A stretch of 64,000 nucleotides of DNA from Helicobacter saguini (lineage in GTDB: Bacteria; Campylobacterota; Campylobacteria; Campylobacterales; Helicobacteraceae). Positions 37,076 through 45,231 of the stretch are shown piece by piece. The DNA is taken from NCBI RefSeq assembly GCF_000762875.2, contig NZ_JRMP02000002.1, forward strand, positions 1 to 64,000, in the 5' to 3' direction. How positions within the stretch are numbered: the first letter of the stretch is position 1; every line of letters starts with the position of its first letter. The translations under genes were made by a program, and so were the position numbers. Below the pieces are notes generated by a model, which worked only from the letters and a program-made list of their open reading frames with translations, had not been told where the DNA came from and did no database searches.

Positions 37076-37870
37076 ATGTTAGGATTAAATCCAAAATTTG
37101 AGCAGCTGCTTAGCTCACTAAAAGAGAGCCACAGCCTTGAGGATTTGGCGAATTTATCGGTGCGAAATATGAATGAGGAGGCTAGTGCTAGCCAGAGTTT
37201 TGTCAATAATCTCGCCAAAGATGATAGAGTGAAAGTTGCGCCAAGTATCCTATCTGCGAATTTCTTGCGGCTTGAAGAGGATATAAAAAGTGTCGTTGAG
37301 GCGGGTTGCGATATGCTGCATATCGATGTTATGGATGGGCATTTTGTGCCGAATTTGACTATTGGTCCTTGCGTGCTAGAGCAGATTCCGCTGCTTACGC
37401 CCATTCCGCTTGATATACATTTTATGGTTGAGGGCGTGGAGAAATTTATCGATATGTATGCGGGGCTGAAGCCCAAATATATGAGCGTGCATATAGAATC
37501 TGAGCGTCATTTGCACCGCGTTATCCAAAAGATTCGCGCCCTTGATATTAGCCCAGCTGTGGCGCTAAATCCGCACACAAGTATCGAGGGGCTAAAATAT
37601 ATTTTGGGCGATATTGATATGGTGCTTGTAATGAGCGTAAATCCGGGCTTTGGCGGGCAGAAATTTATAGAATCTAGTATCGAAAAAATCACAGATTTAA
37701 AAGAAATGATAGAAAAACGCAATCCAAATTGCTTAATCCAAGCCGATGGCGGTATCACAGATTCTAACATTTTGGCATTGAAAAATGCGGGGCTAGACAT
37801 CGCTGTGGCTGGGAGTTTTATCTTTAAGCAGATTAATCGCAAAGAGGCAATTGCGAGTTTGAAAGTGTGA
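37076..37870 (+). CDS. rpe: Ribulose-phosphate 3-epimerase with N-terminal extension
   Basis: Rpe interconverts ribulose-5-phosphate and xylulose-5-phosphate. The catalytic barrel starts at VKVAPSILSANF (about residue 52) and contains HIDVMDGHFVPN, VNPGFGGQKF and ADGGI. Homologues of about 215-220 residues start directly at that point. Here 51 extra residues precede it, predicted helical, with two SL-rich stretches. The start is supported by TTAAGGAAATCTT and by the promoter at 37037. Function of the extension unknown. Confidence 0.92.
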   Translation: MLGLNPKFEQLLSSLKESHSLEDLANLSVRNMNEEASASQSFVNNLAKDDRVKVAPSILSANFLRLEEDIKSVVEAGCDMLHIDVMDGHFVPNLTIGPCVLEQIPLLTPIPLDIHFMVEGVEKFIDMYAGLKPKYMSVHIESERHLHRVIQKIRALDISPAVALNPHTSIEGLKYILGDIDMVLVMSVNPGFGGQKFIESSIEKITDLKEMIEKRNPNCLIQADGGITDSNILALKNAGLDIAVAGSFIFKQINRKEAIASLKV

Positions 37871-37951
37871 GATTTTGTTTAATTTTAATAAGATAGATTC
37901 TGTAATTTAATCTTATAATTTTAATTTAATTCAAATAAATCTAGGACTTTT

Positions 37952-39484
37952 ATGCAAACTTTACAAATTATTTTAAATATTTTTAACTTCGCTGTGTTAG
38001 CCTTACTTTTGGCGTATTATTTGATTACAAATTTGCAGTGGTATAATTATTCGCTAGGGCGAGTTTTGTTTAAACATCATAAGCAAAAATGGCACTTTTT
38101 TTATTTCTTGCTACCTATCATTGTGACGTTGTTACTTTTAGTAACCTTACCTATTAAATATAGCGCGATTGCCGTATCTATCGGGCTTTGTGCGATTTAT
38201 ATCCCAGCATTTATTTTATGGATAAAGGGCTTGGATAAAAAGCTAGTCTTTACAGGACGAGTGAAGCGATATTTTTTACTCATTATAATTTTTATAAGTT
38301 TATCAAGTTTAAGTTATTATTTTTATAATGACTTAGATTCTAAAGTTAGCCTTGTTTTGTGCTTTTTTCTTTATATTTTTAGCATTTTTTTAAGTGTTTT
38401 TTTATCGCACATTATAGAATCTATTTTGTTTCAAGGCTATAAAAATAGGGCAAAAAGAAAGATAGAAAGCCTAGAAAATCTTGTAATTATCGCCATCACA
38501 GGCAGTTTTGGCAAGACAAGTATGAAAAATTTTGTAGCAGAGATTCTAAGTGAAAAATACCGCGTTTATCGCACGCAAAAAAGTGTGAATACGCTCAAAG
38601 GTTTGGTCGCTGATATTAACGCAAATGTGAGCGGAAATATCGATATTTATGTGGCTGAGGCTGGGGCTAGGGCGCGTGGCGATATAGATTCTATTGCAAG
38701 GCTTTTAAACCCGCAGTACGCGGTAATTGGCAAGGTTGGCAGTGCGCATATTGAGTATTTTAAAACCAAAGAAAATACGCTAAAAACTAAATTAGAATTG
38801 CTAGATTCTAAGCGATTAATTAAGGCATTTATGCATAAAGATAATGAGATTAAAAAAGACTATATTTCGCAAGATTTTAGAGAAAATATTAGTAAAATCA
38901 TAACTTATCCACCGCCAGATTCTATCAAAAATATAGAATCTACTTTGAGTTTTACAAAATTTAGTATGCTTTTAGATTCTAAATGGGTGGATTTTGAGAC
39001 GAAAATTTTGGGACGTTTTAATGTGGATAATATCGCTGTGGCAGCTCTTTTGGGCTTTTACTTAGGGCTAGATTCTAAGAGTTTGCAACGCGCTGTGGCT
39101 TCTTTAAAGCCTGTGGAGCATCGGCTGCAACGCATTGATGCGGGCGGCAAGATTATCCTTGATGATAGTTTTAATGGGAATTTGGATGGGATGCTTGAAG
39201 CGCTGCGACTTGCAAGCCTGCATAATGGGCGAAAGGTGATTATTACGCCTGGCTTAATTGAGTGCGATGAGGCTAGTAATATCGCCCTTGCAAAGCGCAT
39301 AAATGAGGTCTTTGACCTTGCGATTATCACAGGTAGCCTAAATGCCGCACTTTTAGATTCTAAGATAAGCAAACCGCAAAAGATTATAATGAAAGATAAG
39401 GGCGAAATGCAAGAGATTCTAGCCGCGCATTTAAAAAGTGGCGATTTGGTGTTATTTGCAAATGACGCCCCTAGTTTTATTTAA
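37952..39484 (+). CDS. murF: UDP-MurNAc-tripeptide--D-alanyl-D-alanine ligase, membrane-anchored form
   Basis: MurF adds D-Ala-D-Ala to the cell-wall precursor. The ATP site is ITGSFGKTS (about 184-192), followed by the middle domain with HIEYFKTKENTLKTKLEL and the C-terminal domain with EHRLQRID and ILDDSFNGN. The first 160 residues form several membrane helices, a form found in this class of bacteria rather than in E. coli MurF. The substrate D-Ala-D-Ala comes from Ddl (8831). Confidence 0.9.
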   Translation: MQTLQIILNIFNFAVLALLLAYYLITNLQWYNYSLGRVLFKHHKQKWHFFYFLLPIIVTLLLLVTLPIKYSAIAVSIGLCAIYIPAFILWIKGLDKKLVFTGRVKRYFLLIIIFISLSSLSYYFYNDLDSKVSLVLCFFLYIFSIFLSVFLSHIIESILFQGYKNRAKRKIESLENLVIIAITGSFGKTSMKNFVAEILSEKYRVYRTQKSVNTLKGLVADINANVSGNIDIYVAEAGARARGDIDSIARLLNPQYAVIGKVGSAHIEYFKTKENTLKTKLELLDSKRLIKAFMHKDNEIKKDYISQDFRENISKIITYPPPDSIKNIESTLSFTKFSMLLDSKWVDFETKILGRFNVDNIAVAALLGFYLGLDSKSLQRAVASLKPVEHRLQRIDAGGKIILDDSFNGNLDGMLEALRLASLHNGRKVIITPGLIECDEASNIALAKRINEVFDLAIITGSLNAALLDSKISKPQKIIMKDKGEMQEILAAHLKSGDLVLFANDAPSFI

Positions 39485-39546
39485 GTAGGTTGCATGATAT
39501 TGTTTTAAAGTTACAAATAATTTAGAATCTAATTTATAAATTTTTG

Positions 39547-39552
39547 TATAAT
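39547..39552 (+). promoter_or_regulatory. -10 box before fabD
   Basis: TATAAT lies 36 bases before the fabD start, in the 103-base gap after murF. Confidence 0.42.
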
Positions 39553-39587
39553 TTTGGCTTTTAGATTCCATATTTTTAAGGATTTTT

Positions 39588-40508
39588 ATGAGTAAGTTGG
39601 CGTTTATTTATCCCGGACAGGGTTCTCAGAGTGTGGGAATGGGAAGTGAATTTGTGGCAAATTTCAAAGTCGCGCGTGAGCTAGTTGAGCGTGCTAGTGA
39701 CGCGTTAGGGCAAGATTTTAATAAGATTCTAAACGATGAAACTTTGCTAAATCAAACTAAATTCACACAACCAGCGATTTTGCTAGTTAGTGCGATGGCG
39801 CAAAGTGTCGCACAGAGCGAGTTTGGGCTAGAATGCGCGCTTGCTTTTGGGCATAGTTTGGGTGAAGTAAGTAGCTATTGTTTGAATGGTGGGGCGAGTT
39901 TTGAAGATGCAATAATTTTGACACACAAACGCGGCGAATTAATGCAGGAAACCTGCGATAAAAGCGGCTCTGAAGTAGGAATGCTAGTTAGTCTTGGGCT
40001 AGATTCTAATGTCGTGGCAAAATTGTGCGAAGAAAGTCGAACTAAGGGCGGCAAAGTGTGGGCGGCAAATTTTAATTTAAGCACGCAAATTGTGGTTGGC
40101 GGGGTCAAAGCCGACTTAGAATCTTTGGCGGTGGCTTTGAAAGAAGCAGGGGCAAAACGTGCAATGCTACTAAAAATGAGCATCGCAAGCCATTGTCCGC
40201 TTTTGAGCGATGCTGTAAAGCCCTTTGGAGAGCTTTTGGAATCTAAGATTAAGGATTGCGATGTGGATGTGATTTCAAATGCGACTTTGGCGTTGTATCG
40301 GCTAAAAAGTGATGCGTTGGTGAATTTGACTAAGCAGATTGTAGAGCCGGTGCTGTGGGAAAAGTGTGTGTTAAAGGCGGTGGATGTTGGTGTGGAAAAG
40401 TTTATAGAGTTTGGGAATGGAAATGTGCTAGCTGGGCTAAATAATAAAATTACAAATATTGAAACTATTAGTGTGAATAGTATTGAATCTTTGAATAAGT
40501 TGAAGTAA
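39588..40508 (+). CDS. fabD: Malonyl-CoA--ACP transacylase
   Basis: FabD moves malonyl groups from CoA to acyl carrier protein for fatty-acid synthesis. YPGQGSQSVGMG opens the protein, and the nucleophile is Ser90 in GHSLGE. The active-site His lies in ASHCPLLSDA, and EFGNGNVLAGLNNKI near the end completes the family pattern. Length is 306 residues. Downstream lies an inverted-repeat element that may end transcription. Confidence 0.95.
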   Translation: MSKLAFIYPGQGSQSVGMGSEFVANFKVARELVERASDALGQDFNKILNDETLLNQTKFTQPAILLVSAMAQSVAQSEFGLECALAFGHSLGEVSSYCLNGGASFEDAIILTHKRGELMQETCDKSGSEVGMLVSLGLDSNVVAKLCEESRTKGGKVWAANFNLSTQIVVGGVKADLESLAVALKEAGAKRAMLLKMSIASHCPLLSDAVKPFGELLESKIKDCDVDVISNATLALYRLKSDALVNLTKQIVEPVLWEKCVLKAVDVGVEKFIEFGNGNVLAGLNNKITNIETISVNSIESLNKLK

Positions 40509-40510
40509 TA

Positions 40511-40639
40511 AAAAAGGGCGGTGGGTGGGCGATTAGGAATTATTAAATTAGATTCTAAACATTCACTAAAATGGCGGAGTAGGCTTGTAATTATAGAATC
40601 TATATTTTAAACCTATCGCCCACCCGCCGCCCTTTTATT
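40511..40639. repeat. Inverted-repeat element, GGGCGGTGGGTGGGCG type
   Basis: The left arm (40511-40537) contains AAAAAGGGCGGTGGGTGGGC and the right arm (40612-40639) its near-perfect complement, CGCCCACCCGCCGCCCTTTT. The spacer of about 75 bases includes a TAGAATCT. It fills the gap between fabD and minC. The same arm sequence recurs at 60037, 60127 and 63966 and inside two genes. Confidence 0.85.
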
Positions 40640-40657
40640 GAATCTTAAGGTAAATTT

Positions 40658-41743
40658 ATGATAAATATGCGGCAGCGAAAAATTATAATCTTAGAATTTA
40701 AGAAAAATGAGACGCAAAAACTCATTGAATATATTTCGCAAAATATGTATTTTATTAAGAATCATTGCCTTGCATTTGATTTTAAAATCGATGCGAAATT
40801 AAGGGCATTTTTGCGGACAAAAAATCTAAATTATTTTTGTATAAAAAGTTATGATATTTTTAAGGAAAAAGATTCTAATGTTATAGAATCTGGTATTAAT
40901 TTTAATAAAATATTAGAATCTAAGGAAGCAGGAGATTCTAAAAATTATAAAGATTCTATAAAAATAGATTCTAAAGATTCTAATAATATGTTACAAAATT
41001 ACACACAAGATTTTATAGCGAAAGAATCTAACACGCAAAAAGATTCTAACATTACAGAATCTACAAATAAAGATTCTATAAATTCGCAAAATATTTCCCA
41101 AGATTCTATAAAAGTGGATTCTATAAAAACAGATTCTATAAATTCCCAAGATTCTAAGCAAAATGATAATTTAAAACCAAAAAAGATAAAACTTTCCCTT
41201 GATTTAGAAAGCAATAAAATTATTACTAGCGTGGTGGAATCTAGCTTAAAAGATTCTAATAATCCTAACTTTATAGAATCTAAAATTATAGAATCTAAAA
41301 CTACGCAAGATTCTAAAGATTCTATAGAATCTAAAAGCACAATAGATTCTATAAAACTTATAGAATCTAGTATAAATACTAAAAAAGATTCTATAAATAA
41401 TAACTTTGGAAATAATGTTACAAGTAATAATCTCCCAACTATCACATTTAATCGCGCGGTGCGAAATGGCGAGGAGCTAATCTTAAATGCAAATGCGATT
41501 TTTCTAAAAAATATCAATAGTGGTGCAAAAATCATAACGCAAGGAAACCTGCAAATCTACGCAAACTGCGAGGGTAATATAGAATCTTTTGGCGATTTTA
41601 TTATGCTAAAAAAGTTTAATGGAACAAAAATTGCACTAAAAAATATAAGTTTGGAAGCAAAAATGCTAAGCAGGCTTAAAGATTCTAAGCTAAAGATTCT
41701 AAACGTTGAAAATGGTATAATTAAGGTTGCTGATTTGAGTTAA
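40658..41743 (+). CDS. minC: Septum-site protein MinC with a very large low-complexity insert
   Basis: MinC blocks FtsZ assembly away from mid-cell. The C-terminal 100 residues form the beta-helix MinC_C domain (RAVRNGEELILNANAIFLKN, then GAKIITQGNLQIYANCEG), and the first 70 residues fit the MinC_N domain. Between them, about 72-247, lies an insert almost wholly made of DSK, IES and DSI units. MinC of H. pylori, as I recall, has about 195 residues, against 361 here. The following gene is lpxC, the same order as in H. pylori, which supports the assignment. The insert may act as a flexible linker. Confidence 0.85.
   Translation: MINMRQRKIIILEFKKNETQKLIEYISQNMYFIKNHCLAFDFKIDAKLRAFLRTKNLNYFCIKSYDIFKEKDSNVIESGINFNKILESKEAGDSKNYKDSIKIDSKDSNNMLQNYTQDFIAKESNTQKDSNITESTNKDSINSQNISQDSIKVDSIKTDSINSQDSKQNDNLKPKKIKLSLDLESNKIITSVVESSLKDSNNPNFIESKIIESKTTQDSKDSIESKSTIDSIKLIESSINTKKDSINNNFGNNVTSNNLPTITFNRAVRNGEELILNANAIFLKNINSGAKIITQGNLQIYANCEGNIESFGDFIMLKKFNGTKIALKNISLEAKMLSRLKDSKLKILNVENGIIKVADLS
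40870..41400. repeat. Motif-dense insert in minC
   Basis: Within 40861-41400 I count 23 copies of AGATTCT or AGAATCT by eye, in both orientations, plus variants with GGATTCT or GGAATCT. All are read in the frame that gives Asp-Ser or Glu-Ser. Confidence 0.88.
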
Positions 41744-41949
41744 AGTTATGAATTTCATAATATTTTAGCAAAAAAGTTAGCCAAAAAAACGCAAAAAATT
41801 ACCGAATTTTAAGGTGGTTTTAAGCAAAAATTTAGGATAATTAGAAATTTTTAAGTTAGAAATTTTAAGAATTAATCTTAAATCTTTACAAAAATAGACG
41901 ATTTAGATTCTATAATTTTATAATTTATAACAATTTTAAGGATAAAGTT

Positions 41950-42846
41950 ATGAAACAGCGAACTATAGCCAAAAGTATCGAGCTTGTGGGTATCGGGCTG
42001 CATAAGGGCGTGCCGGTTAGGATGATTTTAGAGCCACTGCCTGAAAATAGCGGCATTGTCTTTTATCGTAGCGATTTGGGCGTTAGCATTCCGCTTAAGA
42101 TTGAGAATGTGATAGATACGACTATGGCAACCGTTATCGGTAAGAGTGGCGCGAAAATTAGCACGATTGAGCATTTGCTATCCGCGATAAATGCCTATGG
42201 TATCGATAATTTGCGTATTGTCCTTGATAATGAGGAGGCGCCTATTATGGATGGTTCAAGTATCGGCTTTTGTATGCTTTTGGAGGAGGCTGGGATTGTC
42301 GAATTGAATGCGAATAAAAAGGCGATTGCGATAAAAGAGCCTATTGAAGTGGCTGAAAATGGCAAGTTTGTGCGTTTGGAGCCTTCAGATTCTATGATTT
42401 TTGATTTTAGCATAAAGTTTCCGCACAGGGCGATTATGGAGCAAAGTTATAAATTTACTTTTAGCACGCAAAAATATAAAGATGAGATAGCGCGGGCTCG
42501 CACTTTTGGCTTTGTGCAGGAGGTAAATGCCTTGCGTGCTATGGGCTTAGGGCTTGGCGGCAGCCTTGATAACTGCATTGTGCTGGATGAAAATGGCGTG
42601 ATGAATAAGGATGGGCTGCGGTATAAAGACGAGTTTGTGCGACACAAAATCCTTGATGCTATCGGCGATATGAGCCTGCTTGGGATGCCTATTATGGGCG
42701 GATATTTCTCCTTTGCGGGTAGTCATAAACTTAATCATTTCTTAACCAAAAAACTTATGGCGTCAAGTAATGCGTATGAAATAGTCGAGCTTGGTGAAAC
42801 AGCCCTTGAAAAAGAAAAAGCCCTTGCCACAAGCTTTGCAAATTAG
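41950..42846 (+). CDS. lpxC: UDP-3-O-acyl-N-acetylglucosamine deacetylase
   Basis: LpxC removes the acetyl group in the committed step of lipid A synthesis. Zinc ligands are His75 (TIEHLLSA), His232 and Asp236 ([11 protein letters not shown]). The general-base region is in the [12 protein letters not shown] segment. Length is 298 residues, and unlike its neighbours it has no insert. It starts with AAGGATAAAGTT. lpxD follows at 42984. Confidence 0.96.
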   Translation: MKQRTIAKSIELVGIGLHKGVPVRMILEPLPENSGIVFYRSDLGVSIPLKIENVIDTTMATVIGKSGAKISTIEHLLSAINAYGIDNLRIVLDNEEAPIMDGSSIGFCMLLEEAGIVELNANKKAIAIKEPIEVAENGKFVRLEPSDSMIFDFSIKFPHRAIMEQSYKFTFSTQKYKDEIARARTFGFVQEVNALRAMGLGLGGSLDNCIVLDENGVMNKDGLRYKDEFVRHKILDAIGDMSLLGMPIMGGYFSFAGSHKLNHFLTKKLMASSNAYEIVELGETALEKEKALATSFAN

Positions 42847-42983
42847 AATCTACATAAATATCTTATGTTTTAACGTTCTTGTTTATGTTAGTTAAAAAAC
42901 ATATATTAAAGTATTTTATAATATTACGGAATAGCAAAAATAAGTTAAAACATTATAGAATCTAGTTTTAAAAAGGAGAGATT

Positions 42984-44129
42984 ATGCTACTAAGCGAGGC
43001 GATAAAAAGGGCGTTTAAGGATAAATTAAGCTTAAAAAATGAGATTGCTAGGGATTTTGAGTTGCAAGGTTTAGCGCCTTTAGAATCTGCTAATGAGTGC
43101 GAGGCGTGTTATATTCGTGATTCTAAGCTTAGCCATGAGTTAGAATCTAAGTTGCAACATTGCAAGGCTGGAGCGATATTTATTCAAGATTCTTTATATA
43201 AAGCCTTGCAAGATTCTATATCTAAAGGGACTAAAGATTCTATACAAAGTTTATCGCAAGATTCTTTAGCTAAAGAGACTAAAGATTCTATAACTAACAA
43301 CACTAAAGAATCTTTAGCCCAAAATACACAGAATCTAGATTCTAAAAATACCCATAAAAAAACGCAATTTCTAATCGTTGATAATCCGCACTTAGCCTTC
43401 GCACTTTTAAGCCAGCTTTTTAGAAAAAGCGACTTTAAAGAATACCCAAAGATAGAATCTAACATTGATGAAACTGCGGAGATTGCGAGTAATGTAGTCT
43501 TTGGCAAGAATGTAAAAGTTGGCAAAGGAACGCACATTATGCCAAATGTCGTTATCGGTGATAATGTGGAAATCGGTGAAAATTGCGTGATTTATCCAAA
43601 TGTCGTGATTTATAGAGATAGCAGAGTGGGTGATAGAGTGCTAATTCACGCTGGGTCTGTGATAGGTGCGGATGGCTTTGGCTATGCGCAAACTGCTAAG
43701 GGAGAGCATGAGAAAATCGAGCATAACGGCATTTGCGTGATTGAGGATGATGTGGAGATTCACGCGAATAATGTGATTGACAGGGCTGTTTTTGGGCAGA
43801 CGCGTGTGAAGCGTGGGAGCAAGGTTGGGCATAGCTGCGTGATTGCACATAATAGCGTGGTGGGCGAGCATTCACTGCTGATTGCGCAAGTAGGCTTGGC
43901 AGGTTCTACTACAATGGGGCGAAATGTCGTGCTGGGCGGGCAAGTCGGCACTGGTGGGCATGTGCATATCGGCGATTTTACGCAGGTGGCTGGGCGTGGC
44001 GCGGTTAGCAAAAATCTACCGCCAAACACAAAGTGGGGCGGACATCCCATTATGCCACTTGACTCGTGGATGAAATTTTATGTGAATTTACGGAGATTGT
44101 TGAAAGAGAGGGAAGATTCTAAACCTTAG
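42984..44129 (+). CDS. lpxD: UDP-3-O-acylglucosamine N-acyltransferase with insert
   Basis: LpxD adds the second acyl chain in lipid A synthesis. The C-terminal left-handed beta-helix is clear from hexapeptide repeats (KNVKVGKGTHIMPNVVIGDN), with the catalytic His in the KIEHNGICVIEDDVEIHANN region. The N-terminal uridine-binding domain is split at about 69-127 by a DSI/DSL/KES-rich insert, giving 381 residues against roughly 320-340. It begins 137 bases after lpxC. The gap holds a TATAAT-like box. Confidence 0.93.
   Translation: MLLSEAIKRAFKDKLSLKNEIARDFELQGLAPLESANECEACYIRDSKLSHELESKLQHCKAGAIFIQDSLYKALQDSISKGTKDSIQSLSQDSLAKETKDSITNNTKESLAQNTQNLDSKNTHKKTQFLIVDNPHLAFALLSQLFRKSDFKEYPKIESNIDETAEIASNVVFGKNVKVGKGTHIMPNVVIGDNVEIGENCVIYPNVVIYRDSRVGDRVLIHAGSVIGADGFGYAQTAKGEHEKIEHNGICVIEDDVEIHANNVIDRAVFGQTRVKRGSKVGHSCVIAHNSVVGEHSLLIAQVGLAGSTTMGRNVVLGGQVGTGGHVHIGDFTQVAGRGAVSKNLPPNTKWGGHPIMPLDSWMKFYVNLRRLLKEREDSKP
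43186..43365. repeat. Motif-dense insert in lpxD
   Basis: A series of AGATTCTATA and AAGATTCTTTAG units, read as QDSISKGTKDSIQSLSQDSL, interrupts the N-terminal domain of LpxD in frame. Confidence 0.78.
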
Positions 44130-44208
44130 TATCAATATTCAAGAATTTATATTTTGTTGTAACCCAAAAGAAGTGCGCCTACTTGATAATTTATGGATAG
44201 AATAGAAT

Positions 44209-45215
44209 CTAAATCTCATCGCCCCAGACATAGTCGATTTTTATCCATTCTTTTTTATAGATTTTGTCTTCGTGGTCTTTATACGCGTCACTTGGAGTGA
44301 TTGATAAAAATTTATTTGGGGCGATTACAATTTTTTGTGGATTTTCATTCAAATACGCCGCCCACCAGCTAAAAGTGGAGTTTGCAATGATATTATGTTT
44401 GCAACTTTTCATTAATTCTAGCTCAAATGTGGCATTGCCCTCACTATTATTATCAATAAAACTAAAGCTAAAATCAGCCCTAAACTTAGAATCTATATGG
44501 CTTAAAAAATGCTTTTTACACCATAAAATATCATTGCTAAATACGAAAATATGCGCACTTTTAAGCCGCTTTTGCAAAGCATTTAACGCACCATTATAAT
44601 ACCCACTGCCAAGATTTATAAAAATATTGTCATAATTTAGATAATCACCGCGTCTAATATGCAAAGATACTGAATCTTGCGTAGCTAAAATCTGCCTTTT
44701 TGTCTCTATATTTTTAGAATCTAAGGGAATCTTAAGGCTAAAATCTTTTAACAAAACATCTCTAATATTATCAAAATATGCTAGATTCTGAAAATATCCT
44801 ACAAAATAAGAACCATCATTAAAGGTTGTTACCCCCCCCCCCCGTTATCTATGGAGTTTATATCTTGCAGTAAATTATTAGAATCTTCAATCAAATATTT
44901 ATACCCTTGCTTACGAATCCTTCTAGGGATTAAGCTCATTAGAATCTTAAATATTTTACTATCACGATTAGATTCCACAAAATAGTAGCCAAAATCATGC
45001 TGTTTAAAAAACTCTTGCATTTGATTTTCTTGTAAAAATTCTAAACTTATATTAAAAGATAGCAGCTCGAGTCGCCTAATATCGCTATTTATCATATTAT
45101 CATACCCAACAGGCACAAAAAGCTTCACATTTTTACCAAATCTAAGTTGCAATGCCTTGGCAAAGGCGTATTGAAACATTTGATTCCCAAGACCACATTG
45201 AATATTTACTACCAT
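44209..45215 (-). CDS. futC: GT11 alpha-1,2-fucosyltransferase-like gene, frameshifted at poly-C
   Basis: The 5' part (45215 to 44829) begins NIQCGLGNQMFQYAFAKAL, the family signature. The 3' part (to 44209) has the donor-binding HIRRGDY and the STFSWWAAYLN region. They are in different frames, joined at a run of 12 C on the plus strand (44832-44843). With 12 G the coding strand reads aac-(ggg)4-taa and stops; with 13 or 10 it would read through as GVTTFNDGSYFVGYF into the second part, about 335 residues in all. This mirrors H. pylori futC, which adds fucose to LPS to form Lewis antigens. It lies 16 bases downstream of serA on the same strand. Confidence 0.87.
44832..44843. repeat. C12 homopolymer switching the fucosyltransferase
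   Basis: Twelve C on the plus strand (G on the coding strand). The tract sits exactly at the frame break between the two halves of the gene. Confidence 0.92.
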
Positions 45216-45231
45216 TTTATGCCCTAAGATT

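Noticed and set aside
40870-41400. Regularly repeated short words that could be taken for a CRISPR array.
   Set aside because: Units are only 7-9 bases, in both orientations, with irregular spacing and inside an open frame with conserved flanks. There are no spacers of constant length and no cas genes.
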